Assembly (NCBI RefSeq): GCF_964355755.1
Contig: NC_092670.1
Span: 39,233,795 to 39,297,794 of the forward strand
Reading direction: 5' to 3'
Length of the DNA: 64,000 nt
Source of the DNA: Antedon mediterranea
Lineage: Eukaryota > Echinodermata > Crinoidea > Comatulida > Antedonidae
Shown here: positions 12,422 through 24,159 of the stretch, one piece after another
Layout: each line of letters opens with the position of its first letter
How positions within the stretch are numbered: the first letter of the stretch is position 1
Made by a program: the position numbers and the translations under genes
The notes under the pieces: model-generated
Told to the model about the DNA's origin: nothing
The model's database searches: none
The model's input: only the letters and a program-made list of their open reading frames with translations

Positions 12422-13178
12422 CTTCTTGCTTGCAAATCTGTAGGCCTATAAAATGTATGCGTGCTGCGTTAGTGTAAATATTATGAATATAGGCTAAACG
12501 GTAAACAATATCTAATTCGATTGAATTGTTCAATTTCTAACAAGGTTGTGTGTTCACACTTCCTATTGGTCATCGAACTGCAGGTAAGGTAACACTATGC
12601 AGCGGGAAAGACTTAAGTAAATTTAATTACCAGTCTTAAGGCAGATTAACAAAATGACTCACTAATAATACTAGACAGCAATTAAGTCCAGGGTCTTAAA
12701 ATACTGTATTTAGTTTTTTAATTTTTCAACCTGTCAGAACAACGAGTATTCGCCTTAAATAGCGCTATCAAAAGTAAAGTGCAGCTGACGGAGGTTTAAA
12801 GATGTTTTTGCTCTATTAAAAGGCAAAACTTTCTCAGAATCGGAAGTCATTAAAGGGTAGTTACATTGATATAAAAAAAGTACCGGCGGAAAAATGTGTA
12901 TAAAAGGTTAGAAGTTCAACTAATTTCAGATTATTTCTCGCTAGCTCTTACGTCATGATTTTCCGAGGGTCATCTAGAGTTGTATAGCCTACACGTACAA
13001 TTTAAGTTCCTTAGACCTTGTGCGCAGTAAAGATATGTTCACAAACATTTTGCGCGGAATGTTCCACAGGGAAGACAGAGCAATCAAACGTCCCATGTAT
13101 GTACTCATAGCACCGCTTGTTGTCGCAAATGTGCCGTTTCTAACGGTCATTACACAAACGCGTACAACTTAAAACTAT

Positions 13179-14165
13179 GGGTATGTTCAGACCTACGGAG
13201 TTATGCTTTCGTATCACAGCCAAGGTCATATTTTAATGAGCGTCGTAAGAGCAAAGTGTTCAGATTCATTGCAACGAAGTTGCGTTACAAACGGATATGA
13301 TGTCACTCGCTGGCGATTAACCAAACTCTAACGCACGCATAGACCTACCTTCGTTGTTATTAAAAGTAGTAGTGGTTGGTTTAGGAGTTACAGCATGGAG
13401 TATTACAGGCCTAGACCGAACACTTGGGCTCGGCATTATTGATAGGTTGTTAGGCATACCAACCAGCCGATCGTTTTGGGGTTTGGGTTTATATTTGGTC
13501 TATGATTTAAAATATCATTTATGGCAGAAAAATGTTCAAATCCTGTACTTGCACCGGCTCCAGATTTATTTACTCTGTCTTTCGCTGCTTCAATTTCGTT
13601 TGGATATTAAATCCTTCTTTATGAGGATGGCCCATCTGCTAACGTGTCCGCCATCTCGTTGAACACAGACATCTTGTTGCCGGTGCTTTTACGCCAGTTT
13701 TTCACTTCCAACCGATCTCTAAACTCAGGGCTTCCCCACAATGAAATAAGGTATTTTACTTCGGTTTCTCGCCAATGCACACGCTTCGATGACATTTTAA
13801 ATTAATTAATATAATAATATAATAATACTGTATAGTGTAACAACAAAAGGTATGATTTTTTCGCACGTTCACCGATCACAACAAATGGATCAGCTTGGCT
13901 ATACGATGAGAGGAGCACATGTCAAGATGTGATGTGGTGAATATTGTAATTTGATTGGCTAGATATCTAACCTAGGTCATATTCATTGATGCGTGACTTT
14001 CGTATTGTAAGCGACGTCCACTAAACTCATACCTTGAGCTTTCGTAGCGTACGAAATATCAGTGTCGTACGAGGTGGCTTCCACTAATCTTTTCCTGGTT
14101 CAGACCTATGGACTTGTACGCCGCGTACAATACGAAAGCATAACTCCGTAGGTCTGAACAGGCCC
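13179..14165. mobile_element. PIF/Harbinger-like DNA transposon, non-autonomous, 987 bp
   Basis: Terminal inverted repeats of about 35 bases: GGGTATGTTCAGACCTACGG at the left and its near-complement CCGTAGGTCTGAACAGGCCC at the right, continuing through AGTTATGCTTTCGTAT. The bases just outside are TAT on both sides, a 3-bp target duplication as expected for this superfamily. On the minus strand it keeps a short Myb/SANT-like ORF (13602-13808), typical of the second Harbinger protein, but there is no transposase. Confidence 0.75.
13602..13808 (-). pseudogene. Truncated Myb/SANT-like protein of a Harbinger element
   Basis: From the ATG near 13796 on the minus strand, about 64 codons read MSSKRVHWRETEVKYLI then SLWG, ending at a stop soon after EMADTLADG. 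The W..TEV..LI.LWG spacing fits the Myb/SANT-like DNA-binding domain of transposon-encoded Harbinger proteins. It is far shorter than the usual product and lies inside an element with intact termini, so I read it as a decayed transposon gene, not a host gene. Confidence 0.5.
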
Positions 14166-17100
14166 TATAATGTAGTGCCGATTGTGACCAAAACAAAATA
14201 CATGCGAGTCACAAACAGCAGCAACGCAAATGCGTTTTTCATCAATTTGCAGTGATTCTATACTACAGAAAAACAAAGAAACTTACGGTAACACCCGTGT
14301 CAAAACGCGTCAACTTTCTTAATAAATATTGATCAATGCGTGCAGATAGGATGGACAGACAGACAGACGACAAGCAGACCTCACAACACATACCTCACAC
14401 AGAGAAATATACCATTGTATTAATATTGATTTTTGAGTACGGTACCTATTCTCCAGGGACTACATATATATCCATAATTCGGATATAAATTGGATTACAC
14501 ATGTCGTTGGCAGAATCAATAATTGAGTTCGAGTAAACAGTGCATCTCTCTTTAATAAATCAGAGAATGTACAGTCATCATTGATTTTTTAAAGAATAAT
14601 TTAAAGAGTTTAAGTAGCTGCTCTATGTAAGCTATTTACTCAATTAATATCCGTAAACATTTGAATGGAAAATGTTAAGAAAATTGGTCTACATTATATC
14701 ATATTCTGATATGGTAAAATACCTTACCTATGGTAAAAAATAAGTTGAAAAGTAACACACTGTTCCCCTTTTCCTTCTAACGTTCAAGGTTTAAAATAAT
14801 ATACAAATCATGGTGCCGTTATGTGCGCATAAGACATTTTTATTACACTCGTCTAGCAAGATTTATAGCAAAGATTATAGTTGAATAATGTTATAGGTTA
14901 ACACCTACGTATTAATGTAATGGATCAGTGTACGCATACAACTGACATGTCTTGCAAACAACCTTCTGGGTGTCTAATTTTTGAAAATTAATGTTAAAGA
15001 TGGTTTAGATTTTTTCGACGAAATAAAATATTCACAAATACATGGATAATTATTATTAATTATCTATTATACGCAACTGGGAGAAACTTGGATTTGCTAG
15101 ATTTTCCGTGATGAATTTTCAACATCGAGGTATAATAAAGCCTATTTACTTATATATTATTTATAGACAGAAATTAATAAATGTTGAATTATTATTATTA
15201 TTTAAATATTCGCTTCCATAATTGCTTATTATTGTTGGTTACCGCAACCGCTATCGTTAGTGTGTGAGAACGTTCAAAATGTTACATGATACAAGAAGTC
15301 AATTCATTAGTCAAAGTTATAATAAACATAATTAGTTCGTATGTAAATTTCAATCAGGTATTATCAACTGCCGCTTGCATAGGCATTCGATAACTTCTAA
15401 TCTATACATTCAACAGATTTACGATCAATTGCGCGTGTCTATGCGTACTCTAATTGTTTTAATTGAGTAACACGTCGTCATTCTGTCTTAGATGCGTTGT
15501 CACGAACGAATATAGGTAACACGAATAAAATTAATTGTCAACTGATCGTCGTGTACACAATAAGAATGAATAATTATATGTGGTTTATGTATAAAATGGA
15601 AATAATAAATATGGGACGCACCCACTAAAAAAAACCATTCTAATATTTTGTAAATATCATCGATTGAGTTACATTGTCTTTAAATTAAGAACATAAATTG
15701 TAGACCTACCTGGTTAAAAATTACATAAGATAGTATTTATGGCCTATTAGAGTATCTTTGTCTCTTTATTTTTCGGATCTTTATGAACATCTTTCAATTA
15801 ACTGAAAATTGAGTGCAGATAATTTAGTAAATAATAACGAAAACAAAACAATTTAGTTATATAATTTACAAGATTATACTGATTGATATAAAATTATGCC
15901 TACTATTAAATAAAGTAGGTTAAATAAACTCTTTGTATTAATATTGTATTATTTGTAGCGGGTGATAACTTGAAGTATCTGTAAAATCAAACCATCTCAA
16001 ATGCCAGTTTCCGAACTCGTAACTACTCGCAGTCACAAGCCTCTCGCTACCACCTGGCCATATCTTGATCTATATATAGGGCCGTGTTAATTGCAACTTG
16101 TGGAGTTACTGGCCTCATGGAGTTTTAAACTTTAGAAGACCTCGCAACTGAATCTAGTAAACTAGAAATGTAATTTTTTTTTTTACAGTTCTAAAATGAG
16201 TAGCACATTGACATGTCATCATGTCACACACTCTTAATTTTGGAAAATAAATCGTCCGCAAGATTAAATTATAGGCCTATATTATATAAACTAATAAAAA
16301 TTGTTCTGGATAAAACATGTCTATCGTTCTCTTAGTATTAAGGCTAATTTACAGAGACGAGCTGTGACGTGATGATGACAACGCTGATAAATAACGGCTG
16401 TACGCTCTTTCTTAGCGTAATCTTAAAATCCCATTTTACTCGATATTTTAATTGGCACTTTTCCAATTACATGTAATTTCATTCCAGCAACTAAATCCTC
16501 AGTAACGTTAACATCTTCCTCAATCGAAGTCAACTTAGATTTATAAACTATCTACAATCGCAACTCTCAATGTATTATTAAGTAATCTTTTGCAGAACCA
16601 ATATTTACCGATTACCTCATGGGAGTTGATAATTACTTTGAGGTTTACGCATGCTGACGTTAAATAAGATAGGGAATTAAACATGCGTGGGTATTTCAAT
16701 TCCTTTGACAATCTTCGTCGTAAAAGAGTTTTTTTTTTCTTCTCAGGACGACTTATACTCTATCAAACATCAAGATATATGTCTGCCCCACCTGCCGACT
16801 CCGGTTCATCAAATTTAGTACGTGAGCATGGCTTTACAATGATTAGCACACATAGGCCTACACATTTTTTCGTAGAATGTATAGAAAAGATGCAAGAATA
16901 GAACATTTGACTAGAAGTTTACCTGTTATGTTACACCTACAGACTATTTTATTTTACAGCATAACCGGTAGCACTAGATTACACAAGAGGTCTAGGACCG
17001 ATTGCGACTATACATCTGAGACTGAGTAAATCACATTTTGCACACCCTCAACATTTGAGGATGATATCCAAAATATTTTTTTTGGGGCGGGGTTGTTATG

Positions 17101-17784
17101 AGAAGCTATATTACAACGATTTATCTTGGTGCCTGATCATTGGTGCCACATCGTGTACTACTCGATCTTTATAAATTAACTTAATTCTAAAGTTGTTTAA
17201 AACAATTTAGTTAGATAGGTTAATGGCACTTAACCTAATAGGTGGGTGATTAAACGAATGGTTAGCCACTTTGTGTGGGTTTGTTGGTGGCCTACAATCC
17301 ACATTCCAAATAAACACGTCCCTCTTAATATTTGTTATAAAGTACGGTAGTTTCAAATAAATTATTTTATTATTAAAACTATTACTTTAGTATACGGATT
17401 GACTTCACGTATTTGAAAAAATCTGGAATTGTTTGATAATGCCCTACACGATTTAGTTGTTATCAGTACCTTAATTGAAAGATCTAGGAATTTTGAAATA
17501 CTGTATATTTAAAATCGAACATATAAGAGAACACAATAATTATTTGACGACTTGCAACAAAATGGTTCATAATAATCCCATCCTGAGTAAGAATATATGA
17601 GGGTTTTGAATCGGAAATTACTGGTTTCTCATATAAAAAGAGTATAAATAGTAGGCCTAGTGTAGCTATGGAAATGGAAGGATTACTATAACTCACAAGC
17701 CAATCTAAAATAACACTACAGCATATACTATACAGTAAGAAGTATTAGTTGGTTTATAATTGATTTTATATTAATAACTTTAAT

Positions 17785-18144
17785 GAGCGAGTCATATGGC
17801 CGAGCGGTTAAGACAGGGGCGCCGTTTACCGTACCTAAAGAGCCAACAACAACATCGGCAAGGGTTCGAGGCCGACTCGCTCCTAGTTCTGGTGGTGGAA
17901 CAAGTCTTCTCGGATAAGGACTATAAACCGTAGGTCCAGTGTACACAGTTATAACCTGTGTGTACTTTAAAGAACCCAGTTCATTATTCGAAAAAGAGTA
18001 GGGGGTTACCCCGGTGAACTGGTTCACACAATAGCCCATGTATCAGGGGGATTACCACCTATCTGATAGGACAGTGATTAATTCACTATTGGTAATCCTT
18101 GGCCACATTGCCTAAAGACATAAAATAAAAAATAAAATAAAATA
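17785..18144 (+). mobile_element. tRNA-derived SINE
   Basis: The head (17785-17881) is tRNA-like: GAGCGAG at its start pairs with CTCGCTC at its end, box A is TGGCCGAGCGGTTAAG and box B is GGTTCGAGGC. The long variable part suggests a Leu/Ser-type ancestor, but no proper anticodon stem is present. A tRNA-unrelated body of about 230 bases follows, containing GGTTACCCCGGTGAACTGG, and the element ends in an A-rich (AAAAT)n tail. No clear target duplication was found. A family A foldback abuts the tail directly. Confidence 0.8.
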
Positions 18145-18294
18145 AAGCTTGGTTCTCACTAGGACGCAACGCAAGGACGTAAACGCAACGTAAGTGTGTC
18201 GACCAATGACAAGCGACAGTTCAAATAAGCTATCGCTTGTGATTGGTCAACTCACTTGACTCTACGTCCTTGCGTTGCGTTGGGAACCAACCTT
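18145..18294. mobile_element. Foldback element, family A, copy 2
   Basis: AAGCTTGGTTCTCACTAGGACGCAACGCAAGGACGT at the left is mirrored by ACGTCCTTGCGTTGCGTTGGGAACCAACCTT at the right. The centre pairs CGACCAATGACAAGCGA with TCGCTTGTGATTGGTCAA. Inserted right at the end of the SINE tail. Confidence 0.8.
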
Positions 18295-20721
18295 TAGGGA
18301 CAAATTATTTGTGAAAATAATAATATAATATATTCTACCCTTTTAAATTTGCATAATTACATTCTGACCCTAATCTTGCAGAAACAATCAATAGTCTCTG
18401 TGTTATCATTTCCTAGCTACCCAGGTGTTTGCTATTTTTAACTTTGAATTTCAAAGACCTGTCACACGATTTGATTATTTATAATACAATTATACATTTT
18501 GTCTTACATTTTCAAAAGCATACATGTGTACAGTTAATCTATCTAATGCTATGATTGACCTTTGACCGTTGCGGACGATTTTACCGTCTATCTATATACA
18601 GCAAGAACACACTACGCCATACGCTCTCAGTCTTTTGCTAAAATAATTGACGAAATAAAAATAGGACTTTAATAAAATAGAAGTCACATAGGGTACTGAC
18701 GTCATGGTTAGGGTAATTGGGATTATTATAATAACGTTATAGGTAAATAAAGTGAATTAACGACCAGGTGAGGACACATGTTATCTTATACAGCAAGAGT
18801 TTTTAAAATACAATTACAAAAACAATGACCTGAAAACTATATTTCTAGCGTGAATGACGTCAGAGATTAATTTACAAGAGGAGTTTATTGTAGAGAATAT
18901 AGTTTTGACATTTTCGCCCTCTATCTAATTAACGATTGAAAATAGGCATACTCTGATTGCACAGGTCTATCTACTGTATCTATAATTTGTATAGGTTGTT
19001 GCGTGTATACACAGGGAATGTATACCATAACTTGGCGCACGCGGCATTGTTTTTTATAAAAACCGCCCTAAACCCGGTTCCCACTAGGGACGCAAATGCA
19101 AGGAAGTGTACGCGCAACGCAAGCGAGTTGACCAATGAAAAGCCACTGTTTCAATACTCCATCGCTTGTGAGTGGTCAAATCATTTACGTTGCGTTACGT
19201 TACGTTCTTGCGTCGTTAGTGGGAACCAAGCTTAAGCGTACGATAACTGCATAAAGTTCTTAAAAATCTGTTTTTAAACATTAAGGACTAGAAGTAGGTT
19301 ACGAAAAGTCATGCCTTGTTGACAACAATCGGCGTGGGCGGTTTGTTTATTGCGTTTTTTTCAAAATACAGTACTCAGTAATCAGTAATCGTTATCTTTA
19401 GACTGAAATGTATTTGTTTTTTTGTAAAATAAAAAAATTGTCATTTAATTTTTAATTTAGTGACGAAAAAAGAGTAGGCCTACTGTACTAACAAAATACA
19501 CATTTTGGCCCGACGACAAAAATATCGTTTAATGCCGCGTTATTACGCAAGAAAAAGAAAAAAAGTGTGATTAATGAAACCAGGCCAAAAAAATCACTCG
19601 ATACGTACATGCGAGTAAAGCTCCACTTTCAAAGTGCGACAACGACGAATTTGCTGTAGCGTGAATAAATGATGATCATTATACAATAAATAAAATGTGT
19701 AAATTACGAAGAAAATTTGATAATTTTGCCTCCTACGCAATATCCTTTTCTCATCTGTCGAGTCGGTGGATGGGAGTGACAGGCGACGTAAATGAATTCG
19801 GTTAAGTTCTATATACTACGTGCTGTATACTGTAGTAATATAGCGGTTGTGCCTACTTATTTAATATTTATTCATTTGAAACGGTTGCCGCAACGAGAAT
19901 AGGTAAACAAAAAACTGTAAAACAAGTACGGCGGAAAACTTTAAGAAAATAAATAGTACATAAAAAGTGGGTCTAAATCAGATATTTTCATATGAAAATT
20001 ACATAAACAAAAAATAAAAAAGGAAAAAAAATAGTAGTTAATAATTCGTGACATTGGTACATTTGGTTATAGAGGGCAGCATATATCCGGTTTTACTTTT
20101 GGGTTTTTTTTTGGTTAAGTCAATAGAGGGCAGGCAATCGTCCATCGTCGTCACGTGCACAAATCGTGAATTTATCACACGTGTGCACACAGTGGAAAAT
20201 CCCTGTACTGCGTGACTCGTCGAGTAGAGCTAGTATTTACAGTATTAATTAGTATTATTAATATTATTAATTAAGGGCTATACATTTAAGATTTCTACTG
20301 TAATCTGGGCTGCTACTACTGTACTACTAAGCCAAGCTGTGTAGTGTAGGCAGCCTACTACCTAGCTAGCTAGACATAGAGTTATACCTATTGCTAATAA
20401 TAAGTAAAGGAACTGGCCTACAGTAAAGTAATACCAGCGGGAAGTTTGACAAACCTAACAACTCCCTGCTATAGTACCAACTAATAGAATACTATAATAG
20501 TAGATATTATAGGGCTACTTATAACTACAGTATACCTTTATCGTTTACAACTGAACTACTGCTGAGAATCTAACACCATCGGCATCACACCAGCAATATA
20601 ATATTATGTTTTTTGCTCTCTGTGTGCCTCAGAATGTCACTAGAAGAAATTTGGACATGCACAAGGATCACAAGAAGTCCTAGTAGTTGCACTTTCTAAG
20701 TCTTGTTGATAGATTACAATT
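18295..20721. other. Intergenic region upstream of FBXW2
   Basis: No gene before the FBXW2 start. It contains foldback family A copy 3 (19069-19233). The stretch 20150-20720 is the likely FBXW2 promoter and 5' leader; I see no TATA box at a convincing position and did not place the transcription start. Confidence 0.5.
19069..19233. mobile_element. Foldback element, family A, copy 3
   Basis: AACCCGGTTCCCACTAGGGACGC at the left mirrors GCGTCGTTAGTGGGAACCAAGCTT at the right; internal GTTGACCAATGAAAAGC pairs with the segment around GCTTGTGAGTGGTCAA. About 165 bases, no coding capacity. Confidence 0.8.
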
Positions 20722-23700
20722 ATGGAGAGTGAAGAGTTTGACCGTTGGAAAACAACAATGTTACAATCATTTTCAGGACTGTCCGACAGACAAAAATGCA
20801 CTGCCCTTGAGTTGTTAATTGATATCTGCGGACCTGCCCAACTTACCTACTTATCTGAGCTACAAACTCTGATGCAAAGAGATTTCCTTAAATTGTTACC
20901 CCTAGAAATCTCCTATCATGTCATTAAATGGCTTGATATAGATTCTTTAAAAACATGTTGTCTTGTAAGCAAAAAATGGAATGATGTAGTGAATGGATGT
21001 GCAAAGATTTGGTTGGCTGCCTGTCATAACCTCGGCTTCAACAAGAAATATGCCGCCACTGACAAAAATGCACACTATTGGAAGACCATGTGTCGGAGTC
21101 TCACAGAAAAAATGAAAGCTTTAACAAATAGGTGTTCTTTTAAATGGAATTTGTTGGAAGGGCACACTGGAATAATTACAGCAATCTATTATGCCAATGG
21201 CATTCTAGTGTCTGGTAAATAAAGACTTTAATTTTCTTAACTGTACTTGAACGTGCATCATGCTATGTTGCATTTTCAAATTGTTTATTCCATACATGTG
21301 GAATGTGTAATACACATTGTGTTTTTCAAAATGGAAGCCACAGCAGATTGAATCTGCATTCATTTTTGCTGTAAAATTAGTACTGCAGTAATGTTTTTAA
21401 TCCATTTGCTTATTTTTTATGGACAAACCTAACTACAGGCCTCTGTACTCTTATAAAATCTCTAAACATATTTTAGATTTAAGTAGACTATTTTGGATTA
21501 CTGTGACATTTTATGCTTAGGTAGCTATGACTTGACAGTGCGTATTTGGAACGTCAATAATAATGAATGCAAGAAAGTTATTCAGACACACAGTTGTGCA
21601 GACATCAAATTTGTTGGAAATCAACTTGTAACAGCCTCTTATAATTGTACTGTTGGATTATGGGATATGGAGACTGGCAGTAATGTTAGAATGTACGTTG
21701 GTCACACATCAGCAGGTAATAAATCGGTCATGCATGCTTAATTCGATTCCTTACCATTGAGATTATATTATGGGATATGCAAATCAGTTATGAAAGGTGA
21801 AAACTGTACTACTTAATATTGAATTGAAGCTTACTGTTACTGTACTACAGTATCGTTAAAAACCTAAAATGATGATGATTGTAAAAAGGCAAGAAATGAA
21901 AATGTTGACACTAATGTATTGTTACTTACAGTTTTCTGTGTAGATCTTGATGTCACAGCACAAATAATTGTCAGTGGCTCGGGTGACTGTACAATCAAAG
22001 TTTGGAGTTTGAATTCAAACCAATGTCTTAAAACGTTTGTCTGTGAAGACTGGGTAAAAAATGTAAGTTTTGTTTTAATTATTGTAGTGTATTCCCAAAA
22101 CAAATAAAAGTTTAGTATCAAGATACAAGACAATGTGTTATTCCTTTTGAATGTTCATTTAACGATATATTGTCCCCTGCAATTCTGATGGTCTTTACTG
22201 TAAAATTGAAGTTATTGTTATTAATTAATTTAGGTAATAGTTGAAAGGTGTAAGACCAATTCACTTTATCATCGGCAAGGGGAAGTGGTGATTTTGGGTG
22301 CAGAATGGACTACAAACGTTATCAAGGCAAGTTTATGTTTAACTGGTTACGTTTCAACATTTTCTTCAGCCACATAGAACAACATAGCCATGATAATTGT
22401 TTCACATCCTACATTTTCATATTATACACTAGGCATTACAGTATATTACTTATATAAAGAACTTTTGATTAATTTTCTACATTAATTTAATAAAATGTAA
22501 TAAAATTACTAGAACGTGTACTGTATGAAAAATGTAAAAATAATGGTCACGCATGGTTTTTTTTTAAACTTTATTTTGCATACTATTATTTACCTATACA
22601 ATAATGTACTTCATTTAAAATTTTATTTTACAATGGTTGCACAAAACCATCTTTATATATCATTTTGTGCTTAACCCTTTGAAGACGTGGCCATACGGGG
22701 TAATTTACTGTTCCAGGACGCGAGGCCCGTATACGTACAGGTTGACTCTTTGGTCACTGAATTGCAAAAAAATTATTTATTTATTGGAAGGCCAAAACAT
22801 TTCACATAATAAAATCAACAATTGCAGAAAGTTACAGTCATAAAAATGTATTTATTTTTCCTAAACCTATTAAAAAATACCTTATTTAGCCTCAGTCACT
22901 TGGGTTAGAAACCTCTTCAAAGGGTTAAGCAACTTTTTAAACAAATTGAACCAGACAAATTTGATAAAGCACACAAAACAAAAATGCTTTTTTTTATAGA
23001 TCTGGTCATTATCGAGTGATTATGCACCTCAGCCTGTATCTTTAAAATCGCATACTGGTAGGGATATTACAATGAATAAACCATACCTCAAGATTGATGG
23101 CAACATAGTAATATGTGCATGGGATAAGTGTGTCAATTTCTGGAACTTTGAAACATTGCAAATGATTAACTCGTAAGTATTATATGACTAGCTACATTAC
23201 CTCTATGCTTTGTCCCACTACAGTTAGGACAAAACGTAACCTGCAAATTACTTGGTCAATGTCTAGCTAGTGCTTTACACTATCCTTAAATTTGATGTAC
23301 AGTATATATTTATTTTTCAATTTAAATTAAATTTTTTTAATGATACCAAACAAAAGAATTGCACATTTTGACTGAAAACTTGAATCTGCTGCATCAAGTT
23401 ATTTACGGCTGTTTTAACTTTAAAGCTCTGCACTATCACTATCAAATTTTATGCGAGAAAAAAATGTACCATATTTAGGCACATTTGTAAACTAGTTTGA
23501 TAGTGTAGACATAGCTTAAGAAAAATTAAAAGTTCATTGTTTCAAATACAGTAATGATGCTTAAAATGTGTAATGTTCTTCCAATGACAGATGTGAACTA
23601 CCTTGCCTTCTTGGCTATGGCTCAATGTTTGGCCTTGGAGCTTTTTACAGAGGATTCACTGTACTGTGCCGATTCAACAACCACATAATATCAAAACACA

Positions 23701-23846
23701 TAAATGAACTCCACTTAGGGGTACCCAAAATACTGACTATTGGAGCCGATAAATGGCTCGATGGATGGGATCACAAACCTGAAAGCGGTCTAGTTTTTGC
23801 TGCTGTTGTAAATGTAAACCATTCTATTTTATTGGTTAAATGGTAA
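20722..23846 (+). CDS. FBXW2: F-box/WD40 protein, FBXW2 orthologue (6 exons, 446 aa)
   Basis: Substrate-recognition subunit of an SCF (SKP1-CUL1-F-box) E3 ubiquitin ligase, acting in cytoplasm or nucleus. Coding exons: 20722-21214, 21521-21715, 21932-22062, 22234-22326, 23000-23172, 23591-23846; they sum to 447 codons with all phases matching. The F-box is at residues 54-100 (RDFLKLLPLEISYHVIKWLD, then CCLVSKKWN), very like human FBXW2. WD40 repeats follow from about residue 150 to the end (for example VSGSGDCTIKVW and LTVRIW). The C-terminus HSILLVKW matches the vertebrate protein, which is 454 aa. Intron 4 uses a GC donor (AAG then GCAAGT at 22327). Intron 4 carries a piggyBac-type MITE and intron 5 a family B MITE. 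Poly(A) candidate AATAAA lies at 23975-23980. Confidence 0.95.
22671..22928. mobile_element. piggyBac-type MITE in FBXW2 intron 4
   Basis: TTAA (22671-22674), then CCCTTTGAAGA, about 230 bases of interior, then TCTTCAAAGGG and TTAA (22925-22928). TTAA target sites with a CCC-starting inverted repeat are diagnostic of piggyBac elements. There is no transposase, so it moved in trans. Confidence 0.8.
23421..23519. mobile_element. Palindromic MITE, family B, in FBXW2 intron 5
   Basis: TTAAAGCTCTG...CACTATCAAATTTTATG at the left and AAACTAGTTTGATAGTGTAGACATAGCTTAA at the right. This is a short copy of about 100 bases that has lost part of the interior. Confidence 0.7.
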
Positions 23847-24159
23847 AAATAACAAGCACTACTATTATAATTAGTACCAGTACCAGTTGCCCTTGATCAA
23901 AGTAAATACACTGTTCTAAAATCGATCAACGAACTTTCATACTCCAAACTGGCAAGGTTAATGCTGTATACAAAAATAAATTATTATGCCAATTCTAATT
24001 CAGGAATATAAGACTGGATGTTAGAATGGCAAGTACTGTGCAGTATCCGATTCACAAAACGCTTTATGCAAATTTTCCAGGCGTAAAGATAACTCACATT
24101 TTAAACTTCTTTATTGTCACATGATCTGTGCGTAACTTGGCATTGTTCCAACATTATAC

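Larger units (their letters stand above)
11170..17784. other. Gene-poor region with transposon relics
   Basis: No exon is supported apart from a transposon-derived Myb-like fragment at 13602-13808. Repeats include a degenerate family A foldback (12108-12234), a family B MITE (12238-12421) and a Harbinger-like element (13179-14165). ORFs at 11994, 12297, 16683 and 17484 have no recognisable content, and two of them fall inside repeats. From about 14.2 to 17.7 kb I see only AT-rich sequence. Confidence 0.55.

Noticed and set aside
13354-13662. Plus-strand ORF of 102 codons
   Set aside because: Lies within the Harbinger-like element, opposite to its Myb-like remnant; no recognisable content.
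15990-16065. tRNA-like sequence on the minus strand
   Set aside because: GGTGGTAGCGAG and GAGTTCGGAA only loosely resemble boxes A and B; stems do not pair and no tail is seen.
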